NCBI GenBank assembly: GCA_963816975.1
Contig: CAWFMD010000003.1
Coordinates: 248,001-312,000 of the forward strand
Length of the DNA stretch: 64,000 bases
Direction: 5' to 3'
Source of the DNA: DASRIA01 sp963816975
GTDB lineage: Bacteria; Actinomycetota; Thermoleophilia; Solirubrobacterales; JBBDJG01
A program made the position numbers and the translations under genes. The notes under the pieces are model-generated. The model did not search any database. It was given only the letters and a program-made list of their open reading frames with translations, and was not told the DNA's origin. Below, one piece after another: positions 1-7,688 of this stretch; the stretch's first letter is position 1, and each line of letters starts with the position of its first letter.

Positions 1-84
1 GCTACGTCCTTCGGGGTCTTCGGGGTGTTGTCGGCCAATGGGGGACCTCCTGCGGTCGCGGTGGAGCGCCGTACCCTAGAGCGT

Positions 85-390
85 CTAACCGGGGAAGGGC
101 TTCGTCACCGCCACCTCGTGGATCGCCACCTCGGGCGGCGCGGCGACCACCTCGCGCAGCCCCCGTGCGAACTCGCGGAGATGCGGCTGGGCGAAATGGC
201 GCTCGAGGGCGGCACGATCCGCCCACTCCTCGACCGCCACGAAGCAAAGCGGATCCTCCACCGCCGCGAAGAACCCGTAGCGCAGGCATCCCTCCTCGCG
301 GCGCGAGTCGTCCTGCATCCGCTCGAGCAGCGCAACGAGCTCGTCACGACGCTCGGGCGCGCATTGGACGCGGCCGATCACCAGGAGCAC
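85..390 (-). CDS. Antibiotic biosynthesis monooxygenase (ABM/YgiN-like) domain protein
   Basis: This 101-residue single-domain protein has the ABM dimeric alpha/beta-barrel pattern. It opens with a strand (LLVIGRVQCAP), followed by a helix with the GCLRYGFF strand after it, then a central FVAVEEWADRAALERHF segment that matches the family's E-x-W...A...H core. Relatives are small cofactor-free quinol monooxygenases or heme-degrading proteins; the substrate cannot be read from the sequence. The start is GTG. It is the last gene of a leftward run behind an HxlR regulator and an AhpD-like protein, which suggests a role in quinone or electrophile stress (inference). Confidence 0.8.
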   Translation of the reverse strand: MLLVIGRVQCAPERRDELVALLERMQDDSRREEGCLRYGFFAAVEDPLCFVAVEEWADRAALERHFAQPHLREFARGLREVVAAPPEVAIHEVAVTKPFPG

Positions 391-434
391 CGGTCGAGCT
401 CCTCGCTCGGGGTGGCCATCGGCGCCCTATCGCG

Positions 435-863
435 CTAGTCGCGCAACCACTCGCGCGCCCACTGGCGCAGCGAGCCAATCACCGGCTCGAGAGCGTGGCC
501 CTTCGGAGTCAGGTCGTACTCGACTCGCACGGGCGCGCCGTCGCATACGCGGCGGGCGACGATGCCGCTCGCCTCGAGCTCCTTCAATCGCATCGACAAC
601 AGCCGGTCCGAGATCTGCGGGATGCCGGCTGACAGCTCGGAGAAGCGCAGCGGCCCGCACAGCAGCGAGTGCACGATGGCGCCGGTCCAGCGCTTGCCGA
701 GCATCTCGACGGCAGCGTGGTAGTAGGGACACACGCCCTGGGATGGCTCGGGGGGCGCCGCGGTCTTGATGTGGTCCGCGCCGCCCCCGTCGCCATTTGG
801 AGGGGAGGGAGAGAGAGCCGGTTCCGCGCCGTCTTGGGTAAGTATCGGCGCCGGATCCGGCAT
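435..863 (-). CDS. HxlR-family winged-helix transcriptional regulator
   Basis: The 142-residue protein has an unusual Pro/Gly-rich N-terminal extension of about 40 residues and then the full HxlR domain: CPYYHAAVEMLGKRWTGAIV (family consensus C...LG.KWt..I), LRFSEL..GIPQISDRLLSMRLKELEASGIV (recognition helix and wing), and YDLTPKGHAL near the end. HxlR proteins sense aldehydes, quinones or oxidants, often through the N-terminal cysteine, which is present here (GVCPYYH). The stop of the upstream decarboxylase-like gene is 8 bases away, so the two are probably cotranscribed and the regulator may be autoregulated. Confidence 0.9.
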   Translation of the reverse strand: MPDPAPILTQDGAEPALSPSPPNGDGGGADHIKTAAPPEPSQGVCPYYHAAVEMLGKRWTGAIVHSLLCGPLRFSELSAGIPQISDRLLSMRLKELEASGIVARRVCDGAPVRVEYDLTPKGHALEPVIGSLRQWAREWLRD

Positions 864-871
864 CGGTCGTG

Positions 872-1438
872 CTAGGCGACCTTCTTGAGCGGCTTGACCT
901 CGCGCGAGGTGCCCTCGAGCGGGATCTCACCGGCAAGCGTTACGAGAGACGAGAAGTCGGCGAGCGCCACGTGCGCAAGCGCCTCGAGGATCTGCTCGTC
1001 GGTCCAGCCGTGCTCGCGCGCCTCCTCGTGCAGGTGCACGGGCACCTCGCCGCTGTTCTGCACCATGGTCTCGAGGTAGCGCAGCAACGCCGACTCGCGC
1101 TCGTCGCGGGAGGCGAACTGCCGCGCGGAGTCGATCTCGTCGAGATCGAGGCCCACTGCCCTCCCGGCGCGCGCGTGCACCGCAACGTCGTAGTCGGCGC
1201 CGCGGTACTCGGCGACGGCCAGCGCGATCCGCTCCTGCGTGGGCGCGGGCAGAGTGCCGCGGCGCAGCTCGGAGCGCATCCGTGCGTAGCCTCGGAGGGC
1301 GGCCGGCGACCCGGCCAGCACTCCGACGAAGTTGTTCAGCTTGCCGCTGCCCGACAGTGCTCCCTTGAGGATCGGAGCGCTCTCAGGCGGTGCGGTGAGC
1401 TCGTCGTGGATATCGAACCTGCTGATCTTGGCAGCCAT
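872..1438 (-). CDS. Carboxymuconolactone decarboxylase/AhpD-like protein lacking the CxxC motif
   Basis: The 188-residue protein has the all-helical CMD/AhpD fold signature: LNNFVGVLAGSPAALRGY, then ERIALAVAEYRGADYDVAVH, then a LARQ-like turn. AhpD enzymes carry E..C..C...H at this point. Here the cysteine positions read Tyr/Ala (GADYDVAVHARAGR), so peroxidase/adaptor chemistry through a disulfide looks impossible, although the histidine is kept. It heads a leftward operon with HxlR and ABM-domain genes, a frequent context for quinone detoxification. ATG start; only a weak GAAAG ribosome site precedes it. Confidence 0.85.
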   Translation of the reverse strand: MAAKISRFDIHDELTAPPESAPILKGALSGSGKLNNFVGVLAGSPAALRGYARMRSELRRGTLPAPTQERIALAVAEYRGADYDVAVHARAGRAVGLDLDEIDSARQFASRDERESALLRYLETMVQNSGEVPVHLHEEAREHGWTDEQILEALAHVALADFSSLVTLAGEIPLEGTSREVKPLKKVA

Positions 1439-1477
1439 CGCTTTACTTTCGGATCGAAGCTACAGAAAAGGCCAATT

Positions 1478-1500
1478 GCTTACTGAAGGTTAGGTAGTTT
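1478..1500. promoter_or_regulatory. Candidate HxlR operator upstream of the decarboxylase operon
   Basis: An imperfect inverted repeat (TTACTGAAG / GTTAGGTAG, five of nine arm positions matching) lies in an AT-rich patch about 40 bases upstream of the first gene. HxlR sites are typically TACT/AGTA-type palindromes, so this is the most likely operator, but the symmetry is weak. Confidence 0.25.
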
Positions 1501-1641
1501 ACAAAACGACACCGTGATTGCAACCTTCGTGCCCCCAGCCGGCTTTCCTGCCCCGGCGCGGGGTCCATCTCCCGATGGGCGACTCATACCCACATACGTG
1601 CGCGACGCGCGCGCGGATGTCCGCGAGGGATGGTCCGAGGG

Positions 1642-2262
1642 TCAGTGCACGGAGCGCAGGCGCGTGGTGCTGACCATGCCGAGCCTGCGGGCGGCGGCTG
1701 CCGTGAGGTCCCAGGCCACGCCCCGCCGAAACGGGCCGCGGTCGATCACGGGCACGGTGATGAAGCGGCCGCCACGGTAGAAAATCACCGGCGTCCCGCA
1801 GGGCAACGACTTGTGGGCAACGCCCAGCGTGCCGCGCCCCAGGCGCTTGCCGCAGGCGGTGCGGTTGCCGTACAGGCCGGGGCCGTACCACGTGGCGCGC
1901 CGGTGGCGCATGAGCGCGACCAGGGCAGGCCGCGTCTGCGGCCCCACGACGCCGTCCACGGCCAGCCGGGCCTCCTGCTGGAAGCGCTTGACCGCGGCGG
2001 CCGTGAGGTCGTCGAACAGCCCCGTGGGCTTCATTTCCCCGTAGCGGCGTGCCCGCAGAATCGCCTGCAGAATCCGCACATCCCGGCCGCTGCTGCCGAC
2101 GCGCAGCACGCGTTCCCCGAGCTCTGTCTCGCCCGCCGCGCCCGGGGCCGGAGCCTGTCCCACCGGGGATACCGGCGACGCCGCTCCGCCGGTCTCGCCG
2201 CGCGAGGTCGTGGCGGCCAGCAGGATCAGGAAGATCCCCAGCAGCAGCGCCCACGCGGCCAC
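1642..2262 (-). CDS. RlpA-like exported protein with peptidoglycan-binding domain
   Basis: The 206-residue protein begins with a signal peptide or membrane anchor (WALLLGIFLILLAA). A PG_binding_1 domain follows at about residues 50-110 (LRVGSSGRDVRILQAIL, LFDDLTAAAVKRFQ, VDGVVGPQT), then an RlpA-type double-psi beta-barrel (TWYGPGLYGNRTACG, GVAHKSLPCGT, VPVIDRGPF, WDLTAAAARRLGM). RlpA-like domains are lytic transglycosylases or wall-binding modules acting outside the cell. The start is GTG. The gene lies directly behind a c-di-AMP riboswitch, a known actinobacterial arrangement for wall hydrolases, so expression is expected to fall when c-di-AMP is high. Confidence 0.85.
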   Translation of the reverse strand: MAAWALLLGIFLILLAATTSRGETGGAASPVSPVGQAPAPGAAGETELGERVLRVGSSGRDVRILQAILRARRYGEMKPTGLFDDLTAAAVKRFQQEARLAVDGVVGPQTRPALVALMRHRRATWYGPGLYGNRTACGKRLGRGTLGVAHKSLPCGTPVIFYRGGRFITVPVIDRGPFRRGVAWDLTAAAARRLGMVSTTRLRSVH

Positions 2263-2359
2263 CCTGTCTGGGCGGGAGCCGGGACATCGGATTGTTCACA
2301 ACCGGGCGGCGGCGCTGGATCTCGCGCCGGCGCTCGAGGCGCTGGGACACGTTCCTCTC

Positions 2360-2530
2360 TTTCTGTCGCCTACGGGGTTAGCTGACGGGCTCGCGCTGGA
2401 AAGAGCTGCGCTACGCCTGATCGGCCTCATTGCCGGCGGCGATTCGCCCCTTCGCGGCCCACGGTGGGCCGCCTTGGTTCCCCCGCTCCCCGGCCCCACG
2501 GAGGGGATCGCTCGGAGACTCAGCGGTCAG
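2360..2530 (-). promoter_or_regulatory. ydaO-yuaA c-di-AMP riboswitch
   Basis: Read on the minus strand, the leader contains the diagnostic ydaO blocks in order: GGGGGAACCAA, a variable hairpin (GGCGGCCCACCGTGGGCCGC), GGGGCGAATC, a GCGTAGC...CTCTTTCC segment, and the strongly conserved GCCCGTCAGCTAACCCCGTA. This class binds cyclic di-AMP and switches genes off. The element ends about 100 bases before the RlpA-like start codon, leaving room for an expression platform, and sits immediately behind a recognisable promoter. Confidence 0.9.
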
Positions 2531-2551
2531 GTCTGTGCTGCGAAGCGGCGC

Positions 2552-2581
2552 ATCCTAGCAGGGTTGACTGACGAGTCAACC
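2552..2581 (-). promoter_or_regulatory. Promoter of the riboswitch/rlpA unit, with palindrome over the -35
   Basis: On the minus strand TTGACT (2579-2574) is followed after 16 bases by TAGGAT (2557-2552), a good housekeeping promoter placed just before the riboswitch. The -35 lies inside a perfect 8-bp inverted repeat with a 4-base spacer (GGTTGACT-N4-AGTCAACC, 2562-2581). It could be an operator or an incidental duplication of the hexamer. Confidence 0.6.
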
Positions 2582-2628
2582 AAGCCGGCAGGATAACGCG
2601 GCCCGGCCGCGACGCGGGCGAGCCGAAA

Positions 2629-2979
2629 CTAGCTGCCGGCCTCGAGGCGAGACTGCTCGTCGGCCGTCCGGTCCGCCCACGGGACGGCCTCGAGGCGTCC
2701 GTCCGGAATCTGCTCCCCGCTCTCGACGGAGACGCCGTACGTGCCCTCCTCCAGCCGCTGCTCCGCGCGGCCGATCGCGTCCAGCTCGGACTCCAGGCGA
2801 TTGATCATCGACTGATCGCGCTCGTTCTCGAACAGCTCGGAGCCTGCGTCGGCCGTGTGCTGGTCCACCCGTGAGAGCTCGTCGTCGCCGTCACCGTGGG
2901 CAGCGCGCAACGAGGCGAGCTCTTCGTTGATGCGCTCGCGCTCGCGCTGCAGCAGTTGTCGGGCTTGATCCGGGTCCAC
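2629..2979 (-). CDS. TraR/DksA-like protein without zinc-finger cysteines
   Basis: The reading frame gives a charged helical segment (about residues 1-60, the DksA coiled coil) followed by the C-terminal DksA motif EEGTYGVSVESGEQIPDGRLEA. In the canonical family this reads YG.C..CG..I...RL.A.P....C..C. All four cysteines are replaced here, so no C4 zinc site can form. I chose the GTG at 2979 (VDPDQARQLLQRERERI); a longer frame begins at a weak TTG (3063) inside aconitase. It follows acnA on the same strand and may share its transcript. RNA polymerase secondary-channel binding is possible but not shown. Confidence 0.7.
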   Translation of the reverse strand: MDPDQARQLLQRERERINEELASLRAAHGDGDDELSRVDQHTADAGSELFENERDQSMINRLESELDAIGRAEQRLEEGTYGVSVESGEQIPDGRLEAVPWADRTADEQSRLEAGS

Positions 2980-3037
2980 GATGAAAAAGGGCTCCACAGG
3001 CGGGAGCAGCGCCACGTAACTTAGCGAGTCGTGCCGC

Positions 3038-5788
3038 TCAGGTGCCGGTTCGACCACCGGCAAGCTGACGCAGCACGAAGTGCAGGATCCCGCCGTGGCG
3101 GTAGTAGCGCCATTCCTGAGGCGTGTCGATCCGGACGGTCACCTCGAACTCGATCGGGTCACCGTCATCGGGGTGCGCCGTCACGGTCGTCGTCCGCGAG
3201 CCCTCCGCGGCGTCGCCGACCACGAACGTCTCCTGACCGGTGAGGCCGAGCGACCCGGCGCCCTCGCCCCCGGAAAACTGCAGCGGCACGATACCCATCC
3301 CCACCAGGTTGGAGCGGTGGATGCGCTCGTAGCTCTGGGCGATCACCGCACGTACGCCGAGCAGGCGCGGGCCCTTCGCGGCCCAGTCCCGGGAGGAGCC
3401 CGAGCCGTACTCCTGGCCGGCGATCACGATCAGCGGGACCCCCTCGTCCCGGTAGCGCACGGACGCGTCGAAGATCGTCATCTGCTCCGCGGCCGGCAGG
3501 TGCACCGTCCAGGGACCCTCGGTGCCGGGCGCAAGCTGGTTGCGCAGGCGCACGTTCGCGAACGTGCCGCGCATCATCACCTCGTGGTTGCCGCGGCGCG
3601 ATCCGTAGGAGTTGAAGTCGCGCGGCTCGACGCCGTGCTCGACCAGATAGCGGCCCGCCGGGCTGTCCGGGCGGATCGCGCCGGCCGGGGAAATGTGGTC
3701 GGTCGTGACGCTGTCGCCGAGCAGCGCCAGCACGCGGGCACCCGCGATCGGCTCGATCGCAGCCGGCTCGGCCGGCATCCCGTCGAAGTACGGGGGGCGC
3801 TTGACGTAGGTCGACTCGCGCCAGTCATACAGGTCCCCGGCGGGGACCTCGAGCGAGTTCCAGCGCGCATCGCCGCCGTACACCTCGGCGTAGCTGCGCG
3901 TGAACATGTCCGACTCCACCGCGTGCTCGATCGTCTCGTGGATCTCGCGCTGGGTCGGCCAGATGTCGCGCAGGTAGACCGGCTCACCGTGCGGGTCCTC
4001 GCCGAGTGGCTCGTTCAGGAGGTCCACGTCCATGCGGCCCGTGAGCGCGTAGGCCACGACCAGCGGCGGCGAGGCGAGGTAGTTCATCTTCACCTCGGAG
4101 TGGATTCGACCCTCGAAGTTGCGATTGCCCGACAGCACCGAGACGACGGCGAGGTCTCCCTGCTCGATCGCAGCGGAGATCTCGGCCGGCAGCGGCCCGG
4201 AGTTGCCGATGCAGGTCGTGCAGCCATAACCGACGAGGTTGAAACCGAGCTCCTCGAGCGGTGCCGTCAGGCCGGCGCGATCGTAGTACTCGGTCACGAC
4301 CTTCGACCCGGGAGCGAGACTGGTCTTCACCCACGGCTTCGACTTCAGGCCGCGTTCGCGCGCGCGCTTGGCGAGCAGGCCCGCGCCCACCATCACAGCG
4401 GGGTTGGAGGTGTTCGTGCAGCTCGTGATCGCGGCGATCACGACCGAGCCGTGGTCCAGCAGGCACTTCTCGCCGCGGGTGACGAGCTCGACCGCCGTCG
4501 CGGACCGCTGCTCGACCCCGACGGCCGTGTGTCCGCCCTCGCCCGCGAAGCGCTCCACGTCCCGGTCGTCGGGCGGCGCGGGGCCGTCGGCCGAGATCAC
4601 GGCCTCGAGCGCGCGCTCGAACGACTGCTTGGCGGCCTTCACCGGCACGCGGTCCTGGGGGCGCCGCGGCCCGGCGAGGCTCGGCTCCACGTCGGCGAGG
4701 TCAAGCACAAGCGTGTCCGTGTAGGTCGCCTCGTGCGCGCCGGGCTCGTGGAACATGCCCTGCGCGCGGGCATAGGCCTCGACCAGCGCGACCTGATCCG
4801 CGGAACGCCCCGTGAAGCGCAGATAGCGCAGCGTCTCGTCGTCGATCGGGAACATCACGCAGGTCGCCCCCTGCTCGGGAGCCATGTTCGAGATCGTCGC
4901 CCGATCGGCGAGCGGCAGGCGCGCGAGGCCGGCACCGAAGAACTCCACGAACTTACCGACCACACCGCGCTCGCGGAGCATCTCCGTGACGGTCAGCACG
5001 AGGTCGGTCGCGGTCGCGCCCTCCGGCAGCTCACCGTCGAGCCGGAAGCCGATCACCTGGGGAATCAGCATCGACACCGGCTGACCGAGCATCGCGGCCT
5101 CGGCCTCGATCCCGCCGACGCCCCAGCCCAGCACGCCGAGGCCGTTGACCATCGTCGTGTGCGAGTCGGTGCCGACGAGCGTGTCGGGATACGCCTGGAC
5201 GGTACCGTCGACCTCCGTGGCGAACACCACGCGCGCGAGGTACTCGAGGTTGACCTGGTGCACGATGCCGGTGTCGGGCGGGACCACCGCGAAGTTGTCG
5301 AAGGCCTGCTGGCCCCACTTGAGGAACGCGTAACGCTCCTTGTTGCGCTCGAACTCGCGGTCGGCGTTGAACTGGAACGCGCGCCGGGTACCGGACTCGT
5401 CGACCTGCACGGAGTGGTCGATCACCAGCTCGGCGGGCTGCAGCGGGTTGATCCGCGCCGCGTCACCGCCCAGCTCGGGCATCGCATGCCGCATCGCGGC
5501 CAGGTCGACGACCGCCGGTACGCCGGTGAAGTCCTGGAGCAGCACGCGCGCCGGGGCGTAGGCGATCTCGCGGCTGGGCTCATCCGCCGCGACCCAGGTG
5601 GCGAGCGCCTCGACGTCCGCCGCATCGACCGTGGGCCCGCCCTCGTTGCGCAGCAGATTCTCGAGCAGCACCTTCAGCGCGAACGGCAGCCGGGCCACGT
5701 CGAACTTCGACTGGAGCGCGTCGAGGCGGTAGATCTCGCACTCGCGGTCTCCGACCTGGAGGGTGGAGCGGGCCTCGAAGCTGTTCAT
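3038..5788 (-). CDS. acnA: Aconitate hydratase A
   Basis: The 916-residue length and motifs are those of AcnA/IRP-type aconitases, which interconvert citrate and isocitrate in the TCA cycle. Visible signatures include LVGTDSHTTMVNGLGVLGWG, the first cluster cysteine in AITSCTNTSNPAVM, the paired cysteines of YGCTTCIGNSGPLP, and the swivel-domain loop YGSGSSRDWAAKGP. An ATG start is preceded by a GAGGAG ribosome site. The gene lies directly downstream of the RNase P RNA terminator and is probably transcribed alone or together with the DksA-like gene that follows. Confidence 0.97.
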   Translation of the reverse strand: MNSFEARSTLQVGDRECEIYRLDALQSKFDVARLPFALKVLLENLLRNEGGPTVDAADVEALATWVAADEPSREIAYAPARVLLQDFTGVPAVVDLAAMRHAMPELGGDAARINPLQPAELVIDHSVQVDESGTRRAFQFNADREFERNKERYAFLKWGQQAFDNFAVVPPDTGIVHQVNLEYLARVVFATEVDGTVQAYPDTLVGTDSHTTMVNGLGVLGWGVGGIEAEAAMLGQPVSMLIPQVIGFRLDGELPEGATATDLVLTVTEMLRERGVVGKFVEFFGAGLARLPLADRATISNMAPEQGATCVMFPIDDETLRYLRFTGRSADQVALVEAYARAQGMFHEPGAHEATYTDTLVLDLADVEPSLAGPRRPQDRVPVKAAKQSFERALEAVISADGPAPPDDRDVERFAGEGGHTAVGVEQRSATAVELVTRGEKCLLDHGSVVIAAITSCTNTSNPAVMVGAGLLAKRARERGLKSKPWVKTSLAPGSKVVTEYYDRAGLTAPLEELGFNLVGYGCTTCIGNSGPLPAEISAAIEQGDLAVVSVLSGNRNFEGRIHSEVKMNYLASPPLVVAYALTGRMDVDLLNEPLGEDPHGEPVYLRDIWPTQREIHETIEHAVESDMFTRSYAEVYGGDARWNSLEVPAGDLYDWRESTYVKRPPYFDGMPAEPAAIEPIAGARVLALLGDSVTTDHISPAGAIRPDSPAGRYLVEHGVEPRDFNSYGSRRGNHEVMMRGTFANVRLRNQLAPGTEGPWTVHLPAAEQMTIFDASVRYRDEGVPLIVIAGQEYGSGSSRDWAAKGPRLLGVRAVIAQSYERIHRSNLVGMGIVPLQFSGGEGAGSLGLTGQETFVVGDAAEGSRTTTVTAHPDDGDPIEFEVTVRIDTPQEWRYYRHGGILHFVLRQLAGGRTGT

Positions 5789-5843
5789 GCGCGGATGGGC
5801 TCCTCTGTCCGGGGGGTTCGACCCAACTCTACCCCTCGAATAG

Positions 5844-5865
5844 AAACGGCCCCGAAGGGCCGTTT
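5844..5865 (-). terminator. Intrinsic terminator of rnpB
   Basis: A 9-bp perfect stem (AAACGGCCC / GGGCCGTTT) closes on a UUCG tetraloop in the minus-strand transcript and is followed by a U-containing stretch (TTTCTATTCG). It starts a few bases beyond the RNase P RNA 3' end. Confidence 0.85.
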
Positions 5866-5868
5866 CCT

Positions 5869-6198
5869 TAGTAGACCTGTAAGCCGGATTCTGTCTCGAG
5901 CAACCATCTATCTCTGCGGCCTACCTGGACCTCAGCGGGCAACCTCAGCGGTCCTGCTTGGCCTTGCACCGGGTGGGGTTTGCCGCGGCCGCCGTGTCAC
6001 CACGGCGCCGGTGCGCTCTTACCGCACCATTTCACCCTTACCGGTCACGCCGTTCACGTGTGACGGCGCAACTTAGGCGGTGTCGTTTCTGTGGCACTTT
6101 CCCGCGGGTTTCCCCGGGTCGGCGCTACCGACCACCCTGCCCTGCGGTGTCCGGACTTTCCTCGAAGGCTTCACCTCCGCGATTGCTCGGTCTACGAC
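5869..6198 (-). ncRNA. rnpB: RNase P RNA component, type A
   Basis: The minus strand carries the universal RNase P blocks. The 5' region has GAGGAAAGTCCGGAC (CR I). The 3' region has AGACAGAATCCGGCTTACAG (CR IV/V). The outer helix P1 pairs GTAGACC (6195-6189) with GGTCTAC (5877-5871). The conserved GGTAAGGGTGAAA-type segment lies between them. The RNA cleaves tRNA precursors. A -10 element lies just upstream and a terminator just downstream, so it is an independent unit even though its 5' end lies inside the MFS gene. Confidence 0.95.
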
Positions 6199-7438
6199 TG
6201 TCGATTCTAGCCGCTGCGCGGGCCCGCCCGGAGAGCGCCATGGCGGCGGGCAGTCCGACGATCACGCAGAGTGCCGCGCCCCCGGCGAGCGCCAGGCGCA
6301 TGTGATCCGCGGTGATGCCGCCCGACAGCGCCGCGCCCCCGAGCACCGCGCCCAGGCCGGCGCCGAGCAGCCGCGCCGTCGAGAGCAGCGAGGACACGCG
6401 TCCGTGCTTTGCCTGGGGAACGGCGTTCAGCGCGGCGCGCGACGCCGGCGCGAACAGCATCCCGAGCCCGAGGCCGAACGGGACGAGCAGCGGCAGCGCG
6501 CCGGGCCCGTCGAGCGGGGCGCCCGGAATCGCCAGCCCTCCGAGGCCGAGCGCCACGAGACCGAACCCGAGCGCGGCGGTCACGCTCTCGCCGCGCACGT
6601 CGGACAGCCTGCCTGCGAACGGGGCGCCGACGGTGACGAACAGCGCGATCAGCGTGAGCGCAGCGGCCGCGCCCAGCGCCGAGTACCCCGACACGCTCTG
6701 CAGATACTGCTGGCCGATGTAGAACGTGCCGATCATCACCGCAAACGTGAGCGCGGCGACCAGCGCGGCCGCGGCCACCACGCGCTGTCGCAGTCCCGCC
6801 GCGTCGGGGCTCGCCGCGACGTGCACGTCGCGCGGCACGAGGCGCCACAGCGCGAGCGCCGCCGCCCCGCTGGCCGGAATCAGGAACCACCAGCATGCGC
6901 GCCAGTCGATCGCCACCGTCAGGAGCCCGCCGACCACCGGGCCGATCAGGTTGGCGGCGCCGGAGCTCGCGCCCCAGATGCCGAGCGCCGCTCCACGGCG
7001 CTGCGCCGGGAAGCCGGACACGGCGCCCGCCAGGGACGCCGGGCTCACGAGGCCGGCGCCGATGCCCTGCACCACACGCGATGCGATCAGCACATCGAAG
7101 TTGCCGGCCAGGGCCCCGATCAGCCCGCCGGTTGCGAACACTGCCAGCCCCGCCATTCCCACCCGCCGTGACCCGACGCGATCGACCAGCGCTCCACCGG
7201 GGAACAGCGTGACCGCGTACGCGAGGAAGTAAGCGGTCAGCACGAAGGACAGCTGGTGCGAGTCGGCGTCCAGCTCCGCCCCCACCGACGGCAGCGCGAC
7301 CGTCACGATCGTGCCATCCATCTGGAGCAGCGCGGCCGCCGCGGCGCAGGCGGCGAGCGTCAGCCAGGCATCGCGTGGGATCCCGTCGCCGGAGATGTCG
7401 CGAGAGGCAGCGGGGCGGCCCGAGGACATGCCGGGCAT
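6125..7438 (-). CDS. MFS drug/metabolite exporter, DHA2-like
   Basis: The 437-residue protein is an inner-membrane major facilitator. The first helix has DGTIVTVALPSVGAEL (motif D1, typical of DHA2 exporters), the loop after TM2 is GGALVDRVGSRRVG (motif A), TM4 has SRVVQGIGAGLVSP, and TM5 has the antiporter motif-C-like GPVVGGLL. About twelve hydrophobic segments can be counted, fewer than the fourteen typical of DHA2, so the subclass is uncertain. The last roughly 25 codons run into rnpB on the same strand and encode a polar tail unlikely to be conserved. Confidence 0.9.
   Translation of the reverse strand: MPGMSSGRPAASRDISGDGIPRDAWLTLAACAAAAALLQMDGTIVTVALPSVGAELDADSHQLSFVLTAYFLAYAVTLFPGGALVDRVGSRRVGMAGLAVFATGGLIGALAGNFDVLIASRVVQGIGAGLVSPASLAGAVSGFPAQRRGAALGIWGASSGAANLIGPVVGGLLTVAIDWRACWWFLIPASGAAALALWRLVPRDVHVAASPDAAGLRQRVVAAAALVAALTFAVMIGTFYIGQQYLQSVSGYSALGAAAALTLIALFVTVGAPFAGRLSDVRGESVTAALGFGLVALGLGGLAIPGAPLDGPGALPLLVPFGLGLGMLFAPASRAALNAVPQAKHGRVSSLLSTARLLGAGLGAVLGGAALSGGITADHMRLALAGGAALCVIVGLPAAMALSGRARAAARIDSRRPSNRGGEAFEESPDTAGQGGR
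6204..6209 (-). promoter_or_regulatory. -10 element of rnpB
   Basis: TAGAAT on the minus strand ends 5-6 bases before the predicted 5' end of the RNase P RNA. No strong -35 is visible (TCCGGG at 17-bp spacing). The element lies inside the coding sequence of the MFS transporter. Confidence 0.5.
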
Positions 7439-7484
7439 TCTCGCGGACAGCGGCGGAGCACCGCCGCCGGCCGGTTCCGCGGAG

Positions 7485-7688
7485 CTATTCGAGGGTGCTG
7501 CCGCAGGCGGGACACTCGGCCGGTGTGCCGAGATCGCCGCCGGTCATCGGAGCATCGCACACGAGGCACGACACGGCCTGTCCATGGTTGAGCGCGTAGT
7601 CGACCTGGCTGAGCAGGTCGGCAAGCGTGTGCTCGCGCTCGACATCGAAGAGGCGTGAGTCCACGGCTGTTTCCGTGAGCGTCGTCAT
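7485..7688 (-). CDS. Small zinc-ribbon protein of unknown function, coupled to lexA
   Basis: The 67-residue protein has a helical N-terminal half and a C-terminal CLVCDAPM...CPACGSTLE zinc ribbon (two CxxC pairs about 18 residues apart). Its ATG overlaps the lexA stop by four bases (ATGA), so it is translationally coupled and should belong to the SOS transcript. Similar short zinc-ribbon frames are known next to actinobacterial regulators without assigned function. A DNA- or protein-binding accessory role is a guess. Confidence 0.7.
   Translation of the reverse strand: MTTLTETAVDSRLFDVEREHTLADLLSQVDYALNHGQAVSCLVCDAPMTGGDLGTPAECPACGSTLE

Noticed and set aside
1499..2350. A 283-codon minus-strand frame overlapping the RlpA-like gene
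   Set aside because: Alternate frame with Arg/Ala-rich translation; the other frame has all RlpA and PG-binding motifs, and this one would begin inside the riboswitch leader.
3080..6076. A 998-codon open frame on the + strand across aconitase and RNase P RNA
   Set aside because: It is the antisense of acnA; composition is Arg/His/Asp-rich with no fold, and it runs through rnpB. High GC keeps antisense frames open.
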